Shown: positions 8,401 through 17,093, counted from the stretch's first letter. The stretch is DNA of 32,763 nucleotides from Deltaproteobacteria bacterium (GCA_029262315.1 JAJCZP010000032.1:1-32763), one strand, 5' to 3'. The notes: a model not told the origin generated them from the sequence alone. Program-made: numbers and translations.

Positions 8401-9756
8401 CTCCGGGCGCAGGTCGTGGTAGGGGTACGCGCGACGAACCAGGGCCCAGGCGTCCGTTTCGGCGATGTCCTCCTCGCTGGCGGCGAGTGCCACCAGCTGT
8501 TGGGCGAGAATGTCGAGCGGCTTCGGCGCTACCGTCAGCCGGTCGAGGTTTCCCTGCGAGATAGCCCGGACGGCTGCTGCTGTCTGAACGAGATCGTCGC
8601 GCGTCAGCGGAAAGAAGATGCCTTTCGGTACACTGCCGAGCCAATGGCCGGAGCGTCCGACGCGCTGGAGGAGGGTGGCCAGTGCGCGTGGTGCCCCCAC
8701 ATGGCAGACCAGGTCGACGTGGCCGACATCGATCCCGAGCTCGAGTGATGCCGTCGCTACCACGACGGGTACTTCACCGGACTTGAGCTTTCGCTCGGCC
8801 GTCAATCGGATCCGTCGGGCGAGGCTTCCGTGGTGGGCGACGACACGATCGTCGCCGAGGCGCTCACTCAGCTGATGCGCGACACGCTCCACCAGACGGC
8901 GCGTGTTCACGAAGACGATGGTCGTGCGATGTGCCGCTACGTGGCGCGTGATGCGGTCGTAGATGTCTGCCCAGAGTTCGTGGCTCGCGATCGGACCAAG
9001 CTCGAAGTCTGTCGTCTCGATTCCCAGGTCCATGGCGCGCCGATGGCCGGTGTCGACGATCGTGCAGTTCGGATTCCCCGCGGCATCGACGCGACCACCC
9101 CCGACGAGCAAACGCGCCACCTCTTGGATGGGCTTTTGCGTTGCCGAGAGGCCGATTCGCTGGACCGGGCGCTGGGTGAGCGCATCGAGACGTTCCAGTG
9201 AGAGCGCCAGATGGGCGCCTCGTTTGTCGCCGGCCACGGCATGGATCTCGTCGACGATGACAGTCTCGGCCGTCGCGAGCATGCGGCGGCTCTTCTCCGC
9301 CGTGAGCAGAATGTAGAACGACTCCGGCGTGGTGATCAGAATATGCGGGGGCCGCCGCGTCATCGCTTGCCGCTGATACGCCGGCGTGTCGCCGCTGCGG
9401 ACGGCCACCGTGATGCTCGGAAGCGTGATGCCCGCGGTTTCGGCACGTGCCCGAATGGCCGCGAGCGGCTCTTCGAGGTTGCGCTGGATATCGTTTGCGA
9501 GCGCCTTCAGCGGCGAGACGTACACGACACTCGTGCGGTCTTCGAGAATGCCTGTGCGGGCCCGTCGCACCAGACGATCGATCGCCCAGAGGAATGCCGC
9601 GAGCGTCTTTCCCGAACCCGTGGGGGCGGATACCAGCGTGTCGTGCCCCGCGGCGATGGCGCTCCATCCCTGCGCTTGTGGCGGCGTCGGCGCGCCGAAG
9701 CGTTCCGCGAACCACTCCGCGACGAGGGGGTCGAAGGCCTGCTCACCGCCACTCAT
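5482..9756 (-). CDS. lhr: Lhr-family long helicase (Lhr core plus C-terminal region)
   Basis: The product has 1424 residues, close to the length of full bacterial Lhr. Helicase motifs are in order: a Q-motif-like TPPQAQGW, Walker A SAPTGSGKT (about 43-51), TTPES, DEIH (169-172), GLSATQ (202-207), and motif VI LLQRVGRSGH (near 360). The Lhr-core winged-helix and domain-4 region follows to about 860. A long C-terminal part includes WQHLFPGTQL and LDELCLAGVLAWGRFS, typical of the full-length rather than the core-only form. Lhr translocates 3' to 5' on single-stranded DNA, unwinds DNA and DNA-RNA hybrids, and is linked to repair. The ATG at 9756 starts the conserved N-terminus. The stop of the efflux permease is 43 bases upstream, so the genes may share a transcript, but a functional link is not evident. 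Confidence 0.93.
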   Translation of the reverse strand: MSGGEQAFDPLVAEWFAERFGAPTPPQAQGWSAIAAGHDTLVSAPTGSGKTLAAFLWAIDRLVRRARTGILEDRTSVVYVSPLKALANDIQRNLEEPLAAIRARAETAGITLPSITVAVRSGDTPAYQRQAMTRRPPHILITTPESFYILLTAEKSRRMLATAETVIVDEIHAVAGDKRGAHLALSLERLDALTQRPVQRIGLSATQKPIQEVARLLVGGGRVDAAGNPNCTIVDTGHRRAMDLGIETTDFELGPIASHELWADIYDRITRHVAAHRTTIVFVNTRRLVERVAHQLSERLGDDRVVAHHGSLARRIRLTAERKLKSGEVPVVVATASLELGIDVGHVDLVCHVGAPRALATLLQRVGRSGHWLGSVPKGIFFPLTRDDLVQTAAAVRAISQGNLDRLTVAPKPLDILAQQLVALAASEEDIAETDAWALVRRAYPYHDLRPEEFEDVVTMLSEGVSTRRGRRSAHLHRDRVHGRLRGRRGARLAAMTSGGAIPDTADYDVVEEPTGARVGKVNEDFAIESMGGDIFLLGNHSWRIRRVESGTVRVEDAGQTPPTIPFWLGEAPARTAELSAAVSDLREEVATRLPDRAAAMTWLISECRVDEGGAEQITDYLRSTIAALGAVPTCHTIVAERFFDESGGMQLVLHSPFGGRVNRAWGLALRKRFCVTFDFELQAAATDDGVVISLGEQHSFPLESVFSMVRATSLTHDVIQAVLPSPMFTNRWRWNATRALTLLRHMGGKRVPMAIQRMRSEDLLAAVFPAQLACADNRSGPIEPPAHPLVDETIRNCLHEAMDVEGLRTLIEAIEQGRLRTVAVETPTPSPIAHEILNANPYAFLDDAPLEERRARAVSLRRTDPDLADGMGALDPEAIAEVRAQAWPDVRDADELHDTLLDLIVLPDPEGGAWTTLADDLCAVGRAARIRWTVGNETRRGLVAAERTQIARSALGDARLETPLPLPPGSPQCDEPDDAVVAMVRGWLEAIGPTTRDALAQRLGSTPAAVGSALARLEAEGIVLRGRFATEADEWCERRLLARIHRLTLGRLRREIEPVSAADFMRHLLRWQHLFPGTQLHGRDGVHAVITQLHGLELPAPAWEASVLPARVQGYDPSWLDELCLAGVLAWGRFSAPAEQPEPSGKERRRPAPTRVAPLSLALRDEVAMLWAATPRADGRRLSGGAESVVRLLEREGASFLGDVARATGLLPTEAEDALWELVARGLVTGDGFAGLRALLAPADRPRPERRLRALRGGRTRRRALPIGRWSLLRPPAGEDDVDHRAEAITRQLLRRYGVLFRELLARESLALPWRTLLATLRRLEARGEVRGGRFVAGLVGEQYALPEAVDALRATRRADDRGQIAVVSATDPLNLAGILMPGPRVSPLSGHVLAFEEGILIESGELGTVRSRLRGRATAPGA

Positions 9757-9799
9757 AGCGGGCGGATGCTAGCATCGCCGCGGGCCTGTCGGTAGCCGA

Positions 9800-12700
9800 T
9801 CAGGCGTCGGAATGCGCGGTCTCGACCCTGTGTGGGGATTCGTGAGTCGAAGTCGCCGGGGAGGGGGGGTCGTCCGCCAATACGATGAGCGGTGGGACCA
9901 TGCTGAGACCCAGCCACTCACCGAGACGTGTGAGCCCGATGTACACGACCGGGACCGCGAGCAGCGTAAAAACGGTCGAGAACAGGAGTCCCCCCACGAC
10001 CGTCACGCCGATGGCGGCACGACTCTCTGCGCCGGCGCCGGCTCGGAGCACGAGTGGAGCCGCGCCGATGATCGAGGTCGCGCTCGTCATCAGGATAGGT
10101 CGGAAGCGGGTCTGCCCAGCCTCGACGACCGCCGTCATGAGATCGAGTCCGCGGGCGCGGGCTTGATTGGCATAGTCCACGAGCAGGATGGAGTTCTTGG
10201 TGACCAGCCCGACGAGTAGGATGATGCCGATCTGGCTGTAGAGATTCACGGTGTGGCCCGTGGCAGCCAACGTCAGGAGCGCGCCGAACAGGGCCAGGGG
10301 GACGCTGAGCAGGATGGCCAAGGGATGGATGAAATTCTCGAACTGTGCCGCGAGGACGAGATAGATGAAGAGTAGGGCGAGTCCGAAGGCGACATAGATG
10401 TCCGTGGACGACTCGGCGTATTCGCGGGCGCTTCCGCCGAGGGCGGTCGTGAAGCCGGGTGGCAGCACGTCGCGTGCGGCTTCCTGAGCCTGTGCCAGGG
10501 CGTCACCCAGGGCGGCGCCCGGGCCAAGACTCGCGGAGATCGAGACGGATCGCTCCAGGTCGTAGTGGTTCAGGGCCGCGGGCGCGACCGTTCGATTCAT
10601 GTCGACCAGGCTGCCGAGCTTGACCATGTCGCCTCGGATGGTCCGAATGGCGACCTCACCGATCTGCTCGGGAACGGCGCGAAAGGGCGCCGCCAGCGCG
10701 AGGATCACGTCGTACTGCTTGTTGCGGAGGATGAATTCGTCGGTCCGGCCTTGCGACATGACGATCTGTAGCGTTTCGGCCAGGGATGAGATGGGGACGC
10801 CAAGGTCGGCCGCCTGCTCACGCTTGAAGGAGATGTCGACCTGTGGGTTGGAGAGGCGGAGGTTGCTGTCGACATTGACGAGACCAGGGATCTCCCGGAC
10901 GCGTTCGAGGAGCGCGTCGCGTACCTGGCCGAACTCCTCGAGATCAGCCGACGCATTCTTGATGATGAGTTCGATGTCGTTCAGGCTTCGCTGCCCGAGG
11001 GAGGGCAGGTTCATTGGGAAGACCAGCGCCGTCGGGATGGCCATGAGCTTCGGGAGGAGGCCAGCGATGATCGTCTGTTGTTTGACGTTGCGCTCTCTCC
11101 AGGGCTTTAGCCGCGCGTAGAGGAATCCGCTGGTGGTGTTGCGCCGTCCGCCGCTGGCGAGGCCCACCGCCGCGAAGAAGGCCTCGACCTCCGGAATGGC
11201 ACGGACGTGGGCCTCGGCCTGCTCGAGGCTCTGGCGACTGTAGGCGAGCGTCGAGCCCTGGGGGGCGCGCAGGAGCACGAGGAGTTGTCCACGATCCTCG
11301 ATCGGTACCAGCGTGTGCGGGAGCGCGACGAAGAGCAGGGCGCTGAGAAGGATATTGGCGACGAGAAACACGGTCACGAGCCAGCGATGCGCCAGTGACC
11401 AGCCTAGCGCGGTCTCGTAGGCGTGATTCAGGCGGACAAAGCCGCGTTCGATGGCGTTGTAAACGCGGCCGTGTGCGCTTGTCACGGTCAGGAACTTTGC
11501 GCAGGCCATGGGGACGAGGCTGAGGGCGACGAAGGTCGAGATGACGACCGCCGCGGCCATCGAGACCGAGAACTCGCGGAACAGTCGGCCCGTGCTTCCG
11601 CTCATGAGGGAGAGCGGGACCAGGACGGCGACGAGTGACGCCGTGGTGGCGATGACGGGAAAGCCGACCTCGCGAGAGCCCCGGAGCGCGGCGAGCGTGC
11701 GCGACTCGCCCGCCTCCTGGCGGCGGTAGACGTTCTCCATCACGACGATCGCGTCGTCGACCAGCAGGCCGATGGCGAGGACCAACGCGAGGAGGGTGAG
11801 CGCGTTGATCGAGAAGCCGAGCAGTTGCATGACGGCGAAGGTGCCGATCAGTGAGATCGGAATCGCCAGCGACGGGATGACCGTCGTGGCGATCGAGCGC
11901 AGGAACACCAGGTTCACCAGCACGACGACCAGGAACACGATGCCGAGCGTCGCCCATACCTCTTCGAGGGAGGCCTTCACGAATCGTGAGCGGTCGGTGC
12001 CGACGTCGAGCGTGACGCCGTCGGGCAGGCTCTTTCGGATTTCCACGATCGCTTCACGGACGGATTGCGTCAAGGCGAGTTCGTTGGCGCGCGACTGTCG
12101 TACGACGCCCACGCTGATGACCGGATCCTGCGTGAAACGGGTGATCGTATTGTAGTTCGCCGAGCCGAGTTCGACCCACCCGACATCGGCGATGCGGACG
12201 ACCCGTCCGCCATCCCGGCGAATCACCAGTCGTTCGTAGACCGCAGGATCGGCGATCTGCGCATCGGCCAGGACGACGAACTTCCGACTCGCGCCCTCGA
12301 TCTCACCAGCTGGCAGTTGCAGATTGTTTTCGAGGATCGTGCGGCGGACGTCCGAGGGGTCGACCCCCATCGCGGCCATCCGCGCGGGATCGAGCCAGAC
12401 GCGCATCGCGTAGGTGCGTTGTCCGCCAATGATGATGGTGGCGACACCCGGCAATAGCTGGAGCGGTGTCTTGGCGTAGCGGTCAGCGATGTCGGTCAAG
12501 TCGATCGCCGTGTGCCGGTCGGAGCGCATGACCAGCCACATGATGGGTCGGGTGTCGGCGCCGGCTTTTCTCACGACGGGGCGCTCTGCCTCGGCCGGTA
12601 GACGGCCGAGGGCCGTTTGCACGGCGTTGCTGACGTCGGTCGCGGCGGTGTCGATGTCCCGACCCGGGAGGAACTCGACGGTGATCGTGCTGCCCCCGAA

Positions 12701-12955
12701 GGAACTCACCGAAGTGATGTCGCGAATCCCCTCGATGCCGTTCAGGCGCTGCTCGATGGGCTCGGTGACCGTTGCCTCAACGGTCTGTGGGCTGGCCCCC
12801 ACGTATGCCGTGCTGACAGAGACGACCGGGAGGTCGACATCGGGGTATTCGCGAACCGGGAGCGCTTGGTAGGCGGCGAGGCCGGCCAGGACGATCAGTA
12901 GGCTGAGAACGGTGGCGAGGACGGGTCGGCCGATCGAGACATCGGAGAGCAGCAT
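9800..12955 (-). CDS. RND (HAE1-type) efflux permease
   Basis: The product has 1051 residues, the normal length for AcrB/MdtB-type pumps. The N-terminus (SIGRPVLATVLSLLIVLAGL, then LPVREYPDVDLP) is characteristic. TM4 keeps the proton-relay aspartate pair in GLLVDDAIVVMENVYRR, and TM10 keeps the lysine in LVGLVTKNSILLVDYANQ. Two large periplasmic loops separate the twelve expected membrane segments. The pump would use the proton gradient to export hydrophobic or amphiphilic compounds from the inner membrane or periplasm together with the adaptor encoded just upstream. Substrate cannot be read from sequence. The ATG at 12955 lies 3 bases after the adaptor stop, indicating coupled translation. 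No TolC-like outer membrane partner is present in the window. The C-terminal 35 residues are polar and low in conservation. Confidence 0.93.
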   Translation of the reverse strand: MLLSDVSIGRPVLATVLSLLIVLAGLAAYQALPVREYPDVDLPVVSVSTAYVGASPQTVEATVTEPIEQRLNGIEGIRDITSVSSFGGSTITVEFLPGRDIDTAATDVSNAVQTALGRLPAEAERPVVRKAGADTRPIMWLVMRSDRHTAIDLTDIADRYAKTPLQLLPGVATIIIGGQRTYAMRVWLDPARMAAMGVDPSDVRRTILENNLQLPAGEIEGASRKFVVLADAQIADPAVYERLVIRRDGGRVVRIADVGWVELGSANYNTITRFTQDPVISVGVVRQSRANELALTQSVREAIVEIRKSLPDGVTLDVGTDRSRFVKASLEEVWATLGIVFLVVVLVNLVFLRSIATTVIPSLAIPISLIGTFAVMQLLGFSINALTLLALVLAIGLLVDDAIVVMENVYRRQEAGESRTLAALRGSREVGFPVIATTASLVAVLVPLSLMSGSTGRLFREFSVSMAAAVVISTFVALSLVPMACAKFLTVTSAHGRVYNAIERGFVRLNHAYETALGWSLAHRWLVTVFLVANILLSALLFVALPHTLVPIEDRGQLLVLLRAPQGSTLAYSRQSLEQAEAHVRAIPEVEAFFAAVGLASGGRRNTTSGFLYARLKPWRERNVKQQTIIAGLLPKLMAIPTALVFPMNLPSLGQRSLNDIELIIKNASADLEEFGQVRDALLERVREIPGLVNVDSNLRLSNPQVDISFKREQAADLGVPISSLAETLQIVMSQGRTDEFILRNKQYDVILALAAPFRAVPEQIGEVAIRTIRGDMVKLGSLVDMNRTVAPAALNHYDLERSVSISASLGPGAALGDALAQAQEAARDVLPPGFTTALGGSAREYAESSTDIYVAFGLALLFIYLVLAAQFENFIHPLAILLSVPLALFGALLTLAATGHTVNLYSQIGIILLVGLVTKNSILLVDYANQARARGLDLMTAVVEAGQTRFRPILMTSATSIIGAAPLVLRAGAGAESRAAIGVTVVGGLLFSTVFTLLAVPVVYIGLTRLGEWLGLSMVPPLIVLADDPPSPATSTHESPHRVETAHSDA

Positions 12956-12958
12956 CGA

Positions 12959-14056
12959 TCAGAGCTCGCAGCCGAACACGGCTCCGTCGCTCCCGAGCGC
13001 GAGGTTCGGGTTCTCCACCGGGGTGTACGCCTGGGCAACGACCTTGGCGCCTGGGCGCAGCTTCTGGTGGCCGGTCGCAACCACGATCTCGCCCGCCACG
13101 ACGCCGTTCAGGATCTGGACGCGGTCGCTGTGGAGTACTCCGAGCACCACGTCGCGCGATTCGACGCTGCCATCCTCGAGGAGCACGTAGAGGAGGCGTC
13201 GTGTGCCCTGGCGGATGATGGCCTCCTGGGGCACCGTGAGCGCGTTTGCTACCTCGCCGGTCTGGAGCCGGACCACGGCGGACATCCCGGGGAGCAGGGA
13301 GGCATCCTCGTTTGGTACGGCGGCCTTGATGTAGACGATACGACTCGTCGCATCGATGCGTGGATCGATGGCGCTCACGCGTGCCGTGAACGTCTTGCAG
13401 GTGGCGACGACGACCGTCACCTCCTGCCCGACGGCAATCTCACCGACATGGCGCTCGGGAAGGCCGAAGACGAGGTGCAACGGTTGCACCTGGGTCAGGC
13501 GTACGATCGGGTCGCCCGGCTCAAGGAAGGTGCCGAGGCTGACTTGACGGAGACCGAGCACGCCGCGAAACGGCGCTCGGATTTCTGTTTTCTCCAGGCG
13601 TGTTTCGGCCGTCTCGAGCTCGCCGTCGTTCGCTTCCCGCGCGGCACGGGCGTTGTCGATCTCTTGCTCGGAGGTGATCTCCGAACCACGCAGCGCCTGC
13701 AGACGTGCGAGGATCTCCCGCGCGTTCCGCGCCCGCGCCCGATTGACCGAAACGGCGGCGCGCGCCTGCGCATCGTCGATCTTGACCAGGAGGTGCCCTT
13801 CCTCGATCTCGGTGCCCTCGGGTACGTCGAGCGAGGCGATCTTCCCGGAGATCTCCGCGGTGATCTCGATGCTGTTCGGACTCGACAACTCGCCGACAGA
13901 ATCGAGGGTCACCGCCATGGTCTCGGTGGCGACCGCGACTGTCTGCACCGTGGCCGGTGGACGGCCGGTGGTGGCCGTACCGCCGGCGTGATCCGAGCAG
14001 GCGGTCACGATGCAGCAGCAGGCTACGAGAAGTGCGACGCGAGGCATCCCCGTCAT
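12959..14056 (-). CDS. RND periplasmic adaptor (membrane fusion) lipoprotein
   Basis: The product has 365 residues. A short signal ends in a lipobox-like VTAC (C20), suggesting a lipid-anchored periplasmic protein like AcrA. It shows the expected order: a beta-barrel/lipoyl strand (ISGKIASLDVPEGTEIEEG, LLVKIDD), a helical hairpin (about 85-145, rich in Ala, Arg and Glu, including LARLQALRG and ETAETRLEKTEIRAPF), the second lipoyl half (FRGVLGLRQVSLGTFLEPGD), and a C-terminal barrel (ALTVPQEAIIRQGTRRLLYVL). It would bridge the RND permease to an outer-membrane channel. The start is either the ATG at 14056 or the ATG at 14047; the latter gives a tighter signal peptide and neither has a strong ribosome site. 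The stop is 3 bases before the permease start. Confidence 0.9.
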   Translation of the reverse strand: MTGMPRVALLVACCCIVTACSDHAGGTATTGRPPATVQTVAVATETMAVTLDSVGELSSPNSIEITAEISGKIASLDVPEGTEIEEGHLLVKIDDAQARAAVSVNRARARNAREILARLQALRGSEITSEQEIDNARAAREANDGELETAETRLEKTEIRAPFRGVLGLRQVSLGTFLEPGDPIVRLTQVQPLHLVFGLPERHVGEIAVGQEVTVVVATCKTFTARVSAIDPRIDATSRIVYIKAAVPNEDASLLPGMSAVVRLQTGEVANALTVPQEAIIRQGTRRLLYVLLEDGSVESRDVVLGVLHSDRVQILNGVVAGEIVVATGHQKLRPGAKVVAQAYTPVENPNLALGSDGAVFGCEL

Positions 14057-14125
14057 TGGATACGGGATCGGGTGCTGTGTCCAGCCAGGACGACGTTGAC
14101 GTTGCAGCCCGCGGGCGCGCTGATG

Positions 14126-15718
14126 CTAGAGCCCGTCCTTGCCGACGAAGCTCGCGTCGTCGTTCTTGCTCACGCCGGCCTCGGTGTAAATCGCCTCCCA
14201 GCATTCGCCCAGATCGTTTCGCATCTGGAACCGGAACGGCAGGTTGAATGGCAGCGGCGGGATCTCGAGTAGCTCGCCTTTGGCTTTGAAGATGACCTTC
14301 GTCTTCGACTCTACACCCGACTTCAGAATGAGCTTCGTGGCCCCGTTCGGCACACCGTCGCCGTTGCGGTACTTGAAGGCGTGGTCGCCGATGGCGTTCC
14401 AGCAGGGCTTGTTGTTGCATTCGAGCGCCGGCAGGACATCGGTGTGCATGACCAGGGCTGGGGGCCCGGCCGACTCGTCGAAGATGCAGGCATCGTAGTT
14501 CGTCGTGGTGACGGGATCGCCGAACGCCTCGACGAGGGTTTCCTCGCCGCGGGTCAAGGTCCAGACCATGCGATCGCGCGAATCGGGGTCCTTGTCCTTG
14601 ATCGTCAGCTTGGCCTTCCGGAGGTGCGTGGAGACGCGACACCCGAGCCAGACATCGCCGATGCAGCCGAAGGCCGGTGAGCAGGTCTCGCATGCGCCAC
14701 AGGTGACCGACGTGCCTTCGTCATCGCAGGCCTCCTGCGAGTAGTCGGAGACGCCCGAGCCGACAGTGCCCGCATAGATGAGGGTCGGTGTGGCGTTGTC
14801 GAGGTGGATCGCGGAGACGTTGAGATTGGCAAGTCCTGTGTTCAACACGGCCCAGCTCAGACCGAAGTTCAGGCTGACGAAGACGCCTCCGAATGGTGAG
14901 CCGGCGTAGAGGATCGATGGGTTGGCGGGATCGATCACCAGTTCGCGGATCGTCGCCGGTGATGCGAGGATGCCGGTACTCGACGAGAACCATGAGTCGC
15001 CGCCGTTGGTGCTCTTGAAGATTCCGTCTAGCGCGGAGCCGACGTAGACGGTATCGGGCGCCGTCGGGTCGATCGCGATTGAGAAGACCAGCTCCGGCAC
15101 GACGGCGACCCTGGTCCAGTTGAGTCCGCCGTCGAGTGATTTGAAGACGCCCTCGGTAGTTGCCCCCATGTACACGACATCGGAGTTGGTCGGGTCGATC
15201 GCAAGCGTCTGGACGATGGTGGCCGTACTCCCGGTGTTGATCGCGGTCCACGTGTCGCCGCCGTCGAGCGTCTTGAAAACGCCGCCGCCGTTCGTCCCTG
15301 CGTAAATGGTCGTTGGCGTCTGGCTATCGATGGCGATGGCAATCACGGACGGCGTGGTCAGGCCGGTGTTGATCGCGGTCCAGTTGTCCCCACTGTCGAT
15401 CGATCGAAAAAGTCCGGCGTCTGTGGTTCCCGCGTAGAGGGTGCTCGAGGTGATTGGGTCTACCGCGAGCGCAAAGACGCTGCTGCCCGTCATGCCCGTA
15501 TTGATGGCGTTCCAGCTCGCCCCGTTGTCGGTACTCTCGAATACCCCACCGATCTGGCTGCCCGCGTATAGGGTGCTTGGGCTTTGCGCGAACGTGCGCA
15601 TCCATTGCCCAGCTGGGCCGTTGCTTGTCCAGGAGTTGGATCCCGCGAGGGCGAGCCCTGGCGCGGCTCCCAGGAGGGCAACAAGCACTAGCTGGCGGAT
15701 GACACGGCACAAGGTCAT
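14126..15718 (-). CDS. Secreted Asp-box beta-propeller protein with a Cys-containing C-terminal domain
   Basis: The product has 530 residues and an unknown role. A signal peptide (about 1-25, LVLVALLGAAPGLALA) directs export. Residues about 30-340 contain roughly seven units of about 46 residues, each with D..xxT.YAGT..GGVF.S.DGG..W. The Asp-box form S-x-D-x-G-x-x-W is seen as STDNGASW, SIDSGDNW, TLDGGDTW and SLDGGLNW, as in sialidase/BNR and YCF48-like propellers. A Cys cluster follows (CDDEGTSVTCGACETC). The last about 180 residues form a separate beta-rich domain (KAKLTIKDKDPDSRDRMVW, FGDPVTTTNYDACIFD, CWNAIGDHAFKYRNGDG, GECWEAIYTE). I recall similar tails in uncultured deltaproteobacterial proteins but know no function. 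The next gene starts 69 bases downstream on the same strand. Enzymatic activity is not supported. Confidence 0.8.
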   Translation of the reverse strand: MTLCRVIRQLVLVALLGAAPGLALAGSNSWTSNGPAGQWMRTFAQSPSTLYAGSQIGGVFESTDNGASWNAINTGMTGSSVFALAVDPITSSTLYAGTTDAGLFRSIDSGDNWTAINTGLTTPSVIAIAIDSQTPTTIYAGTNGGGVFKTLDGGDTWTAINTGSTATIVQTLAIDPTNSDVVYMGATTEGVFKSLDGGLNWTRVAVVPELVFSIAIDPTAPDTVYVGSALDGIFKSTNGGDSWFSSSTGILASPATIRELVIDPANPSILYAGSPFGGVFVSLNFGLSWAVLNTGLANLNVSAIHLDNATPTLIYAGTVGSGVSDYSQEACDDEGTSVTCGACETCSPAFGCIGDVWLGCRVSTHLRKAKLTIKDKDPDSRDRMVWTLTRGEETLVEAFGDPVTTTNYDACIFDESAGPPALVMHTDVLPALECNNKPCWNAIGDHAFKYRNGDGVPNGATKLILKSGVESKTKVIFKAKGELLEIPPLPFNLPFRFQMRNDLGECWEAIYTEAGVSKNDDASFVGKDGL

Positions 15719-15777
15719 GGATTCCCTCCGGGGAACGGCACTGAGTACGGCGACAGAGGGCCCACTCTAGCGTACAT

Positions 15778-15821
15778 CCATCGGCGAACACCAGGAGTTT
15801 CGATATTCGCAGAGCCGATGG
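15778..15821. promoter_or_regulatory. Spaced 8-bp inverted repeat in a divergent promoter region
   Basis: CCATCGGC (15778-15785) and GCCGATGG (15814-15821) are perfect reverse complements 28 bases apart. They lie in the 224-base gap between the divergent propeller gene and acyl-CoA dehydrogenase gene. Next to them AACACC (15787-15792) and GGTGTT (15820-15825) are also complementary and compete with the outer pair. This could be an operator or a leader structure. No convincing -35/-10 pair was found in the gap. Confidence 0.3.
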
Positions 15822-15942
15822 TGTTTGCGGCCTTTGCATGTACGATTCCGAGGACTTAGTTATGCGGGGTCGTCCGCGGGGCGTGGCGACGGCCTTGGTA
15901 AAAGAACGTAGCCGCCAACTCTCGCATCGAAAGGACCCACGC

Positions 15943-17088
15943 ATGGCAGCGGATCTCTTCTCGACACCGGAACACCAGTTGTTTCGTGACACCGTTCGCA
16001 AGTTCGTCGAGGAGGAGCTGGCGCCGCGGGCGCGAGAGTTCGACGAACAGGGCCATTTCGACAAGTCGCTGTACAAGAAGATGGGCGCCCTCGGGATGCT
16101 CGGTCTCAAGTACGATCCGCGATGGGGTGGGGCTGGGCTCGATTGGTCCTACACGGCCATCATGTTCGAGGAGATCGCACGTGGCGACAACGCCGGCGTG
16201 ACGATGGGCATTAGCGTGCACACCGATATGGCGACCCCATCGCTGCATGCCTTCGGGTCGGACGAGCTGCGCACACGCTTTCTGATTCCCGCCATCGAGG
16301 GGGCAACGGTGAGTGCCATTGCGGTGACGGAGCCCGATGCTGGATCGGATGTCGCCGCGGCCAAAACGCGTGCCGTTCGCGATGGCGACACCTGGGTCAT
16401 CAACGGCTCGAAGATGTACATTACGAATGCCGCGACGGCAGATTGGCTGTGCCTGCTCGCGGTGACTGATCCGGAGGCGGGTTACGGGGGGTTCTCCCAG
16501 ATCATCGTCCCCACGGACACCCCGGGTTTCAGCTACCAACTGCTGGACAAGATCGGGAATCGCGGTTCCGATACCGGGCTGTTGTTCTTCGAGGACGTGC
16601 GCGTGCCGGTTGCCAACACGATTGGGGACATCGGGCGTGGTTTTCAGCAACAGATGATGCAGTTTCAGGACGAGCGCCTGGTGGCGTGTTTGAGTGCCAA
16701 TGCCGGAGCGGAACGGCTTTGGGAGGTGACGAAGAAGTATTGTGAGGAGCGCGTTGTTTTCGGAAAGCCCCTCAGCAAGATGCAGGTGACGCAATTCAAG
16801 TTCGTCGAGATGCTGACGCAGATTACCGCAGCCAGGGAACTCGCCTACGAGTGCGTGCGGCGGCGTCTCCGCGGCGAGGACGCCACGATGGACATTTCGA
16901 TGGCCAAACTGTTCACGGGTCGGATGACACGCTACGTGGCCGACGAATGCATCCAACTCCACGGTGGCTTCGGGTACATGAGGGAGAGCGCCGCCGGCAG
17001 GGCCTTCGTCGACACCCGCCTGATCAGCATCGGTGGGGGCGCCGACGAGGTGATGATTCAATACGTCGCCCGCATGCTCGGCTTTTGA
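15943..17088 (+). CDS. Acyl-CoA dehydrogenase (FAD)
   Basis: The product has 381 residues, the standard length. Family signatures are clear: AIAVTEPDAGSDVAAAKT in the middle domain, GSKMYITNA, the FAD/tetramer region FGKPLSKMQVTQFK, and QLHGGFGYMRESAAGRAFVD near the end. It would oxidise an acyl-CoA at C2-C3 and pass electrons to ETF. The late catalytic-Glu position of short/medium-chain enzymes reads SIGGGADE, with Gly where that Glu sits. A Glu is present in the earlier helix-G site, QDERLVA (E244), as in isovaleryl-CoA and long-chain acyl-CoA dehydrogenases, so a branched or long substrate is plausible. The ATG at 15943 is chosen over an in-frame ATG at 15838 because GAAAGGA precedes it and the first 35 residues of the longer form are unlike the family. 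Confidence 0.92.
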   Translation: MAADLFSTPEHQLFRDTVRKFVEEELAPRAREFDEQGHFDKSLYKKMGALGMLGLKYDPRWGGAGLDWSYTAIMFEEIARGDNAGVTMGISVHTDMATPSLHAFGSDELRTRFLIPAIEGATVSAIAVTEPDAGSDVAAAKTRAVRDGDTWVINGSKMYITNAATADWLCLLAVTDPEAGYGGFSQIIVPTDTPGFSYQLLDKIGNRGSDTGLLFFEDVRVPVANTIGDIGRGFQQQMMQFQDERLVACLSANAGAERLWEVTKKYCEERVVFGKPLSKMQVTQFKFVEMLTQITAARELAYECVRRRLRGEDATMDISMAKLFTGRMTRYVADECIQLHGGFGYMRESAAGRAFVDTRLISIGGGADEVMIQYVARMLGF

Positions 17089-17093
17089 GCCAG

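Noticed and set aside
7063-8748. Plus-strand open frame of 561 codons
   Set aside because: It lies entirely opposite the Lhr helicase gene, whose motifs are unambiguous. Its product shows no family features.
9800-14056. Complete tripartite efflux system
   Set aside because: Adaptor and permease are present but no TolC-like outer membrane gene lies in the window, so only a two-gene unit is claimed.
13067-14272. Plus-strand open frame of 401 codons
   Set aside because: It is antisense to the RND adaptor gene and its composition reflects the GC-rich third positions of that gene.
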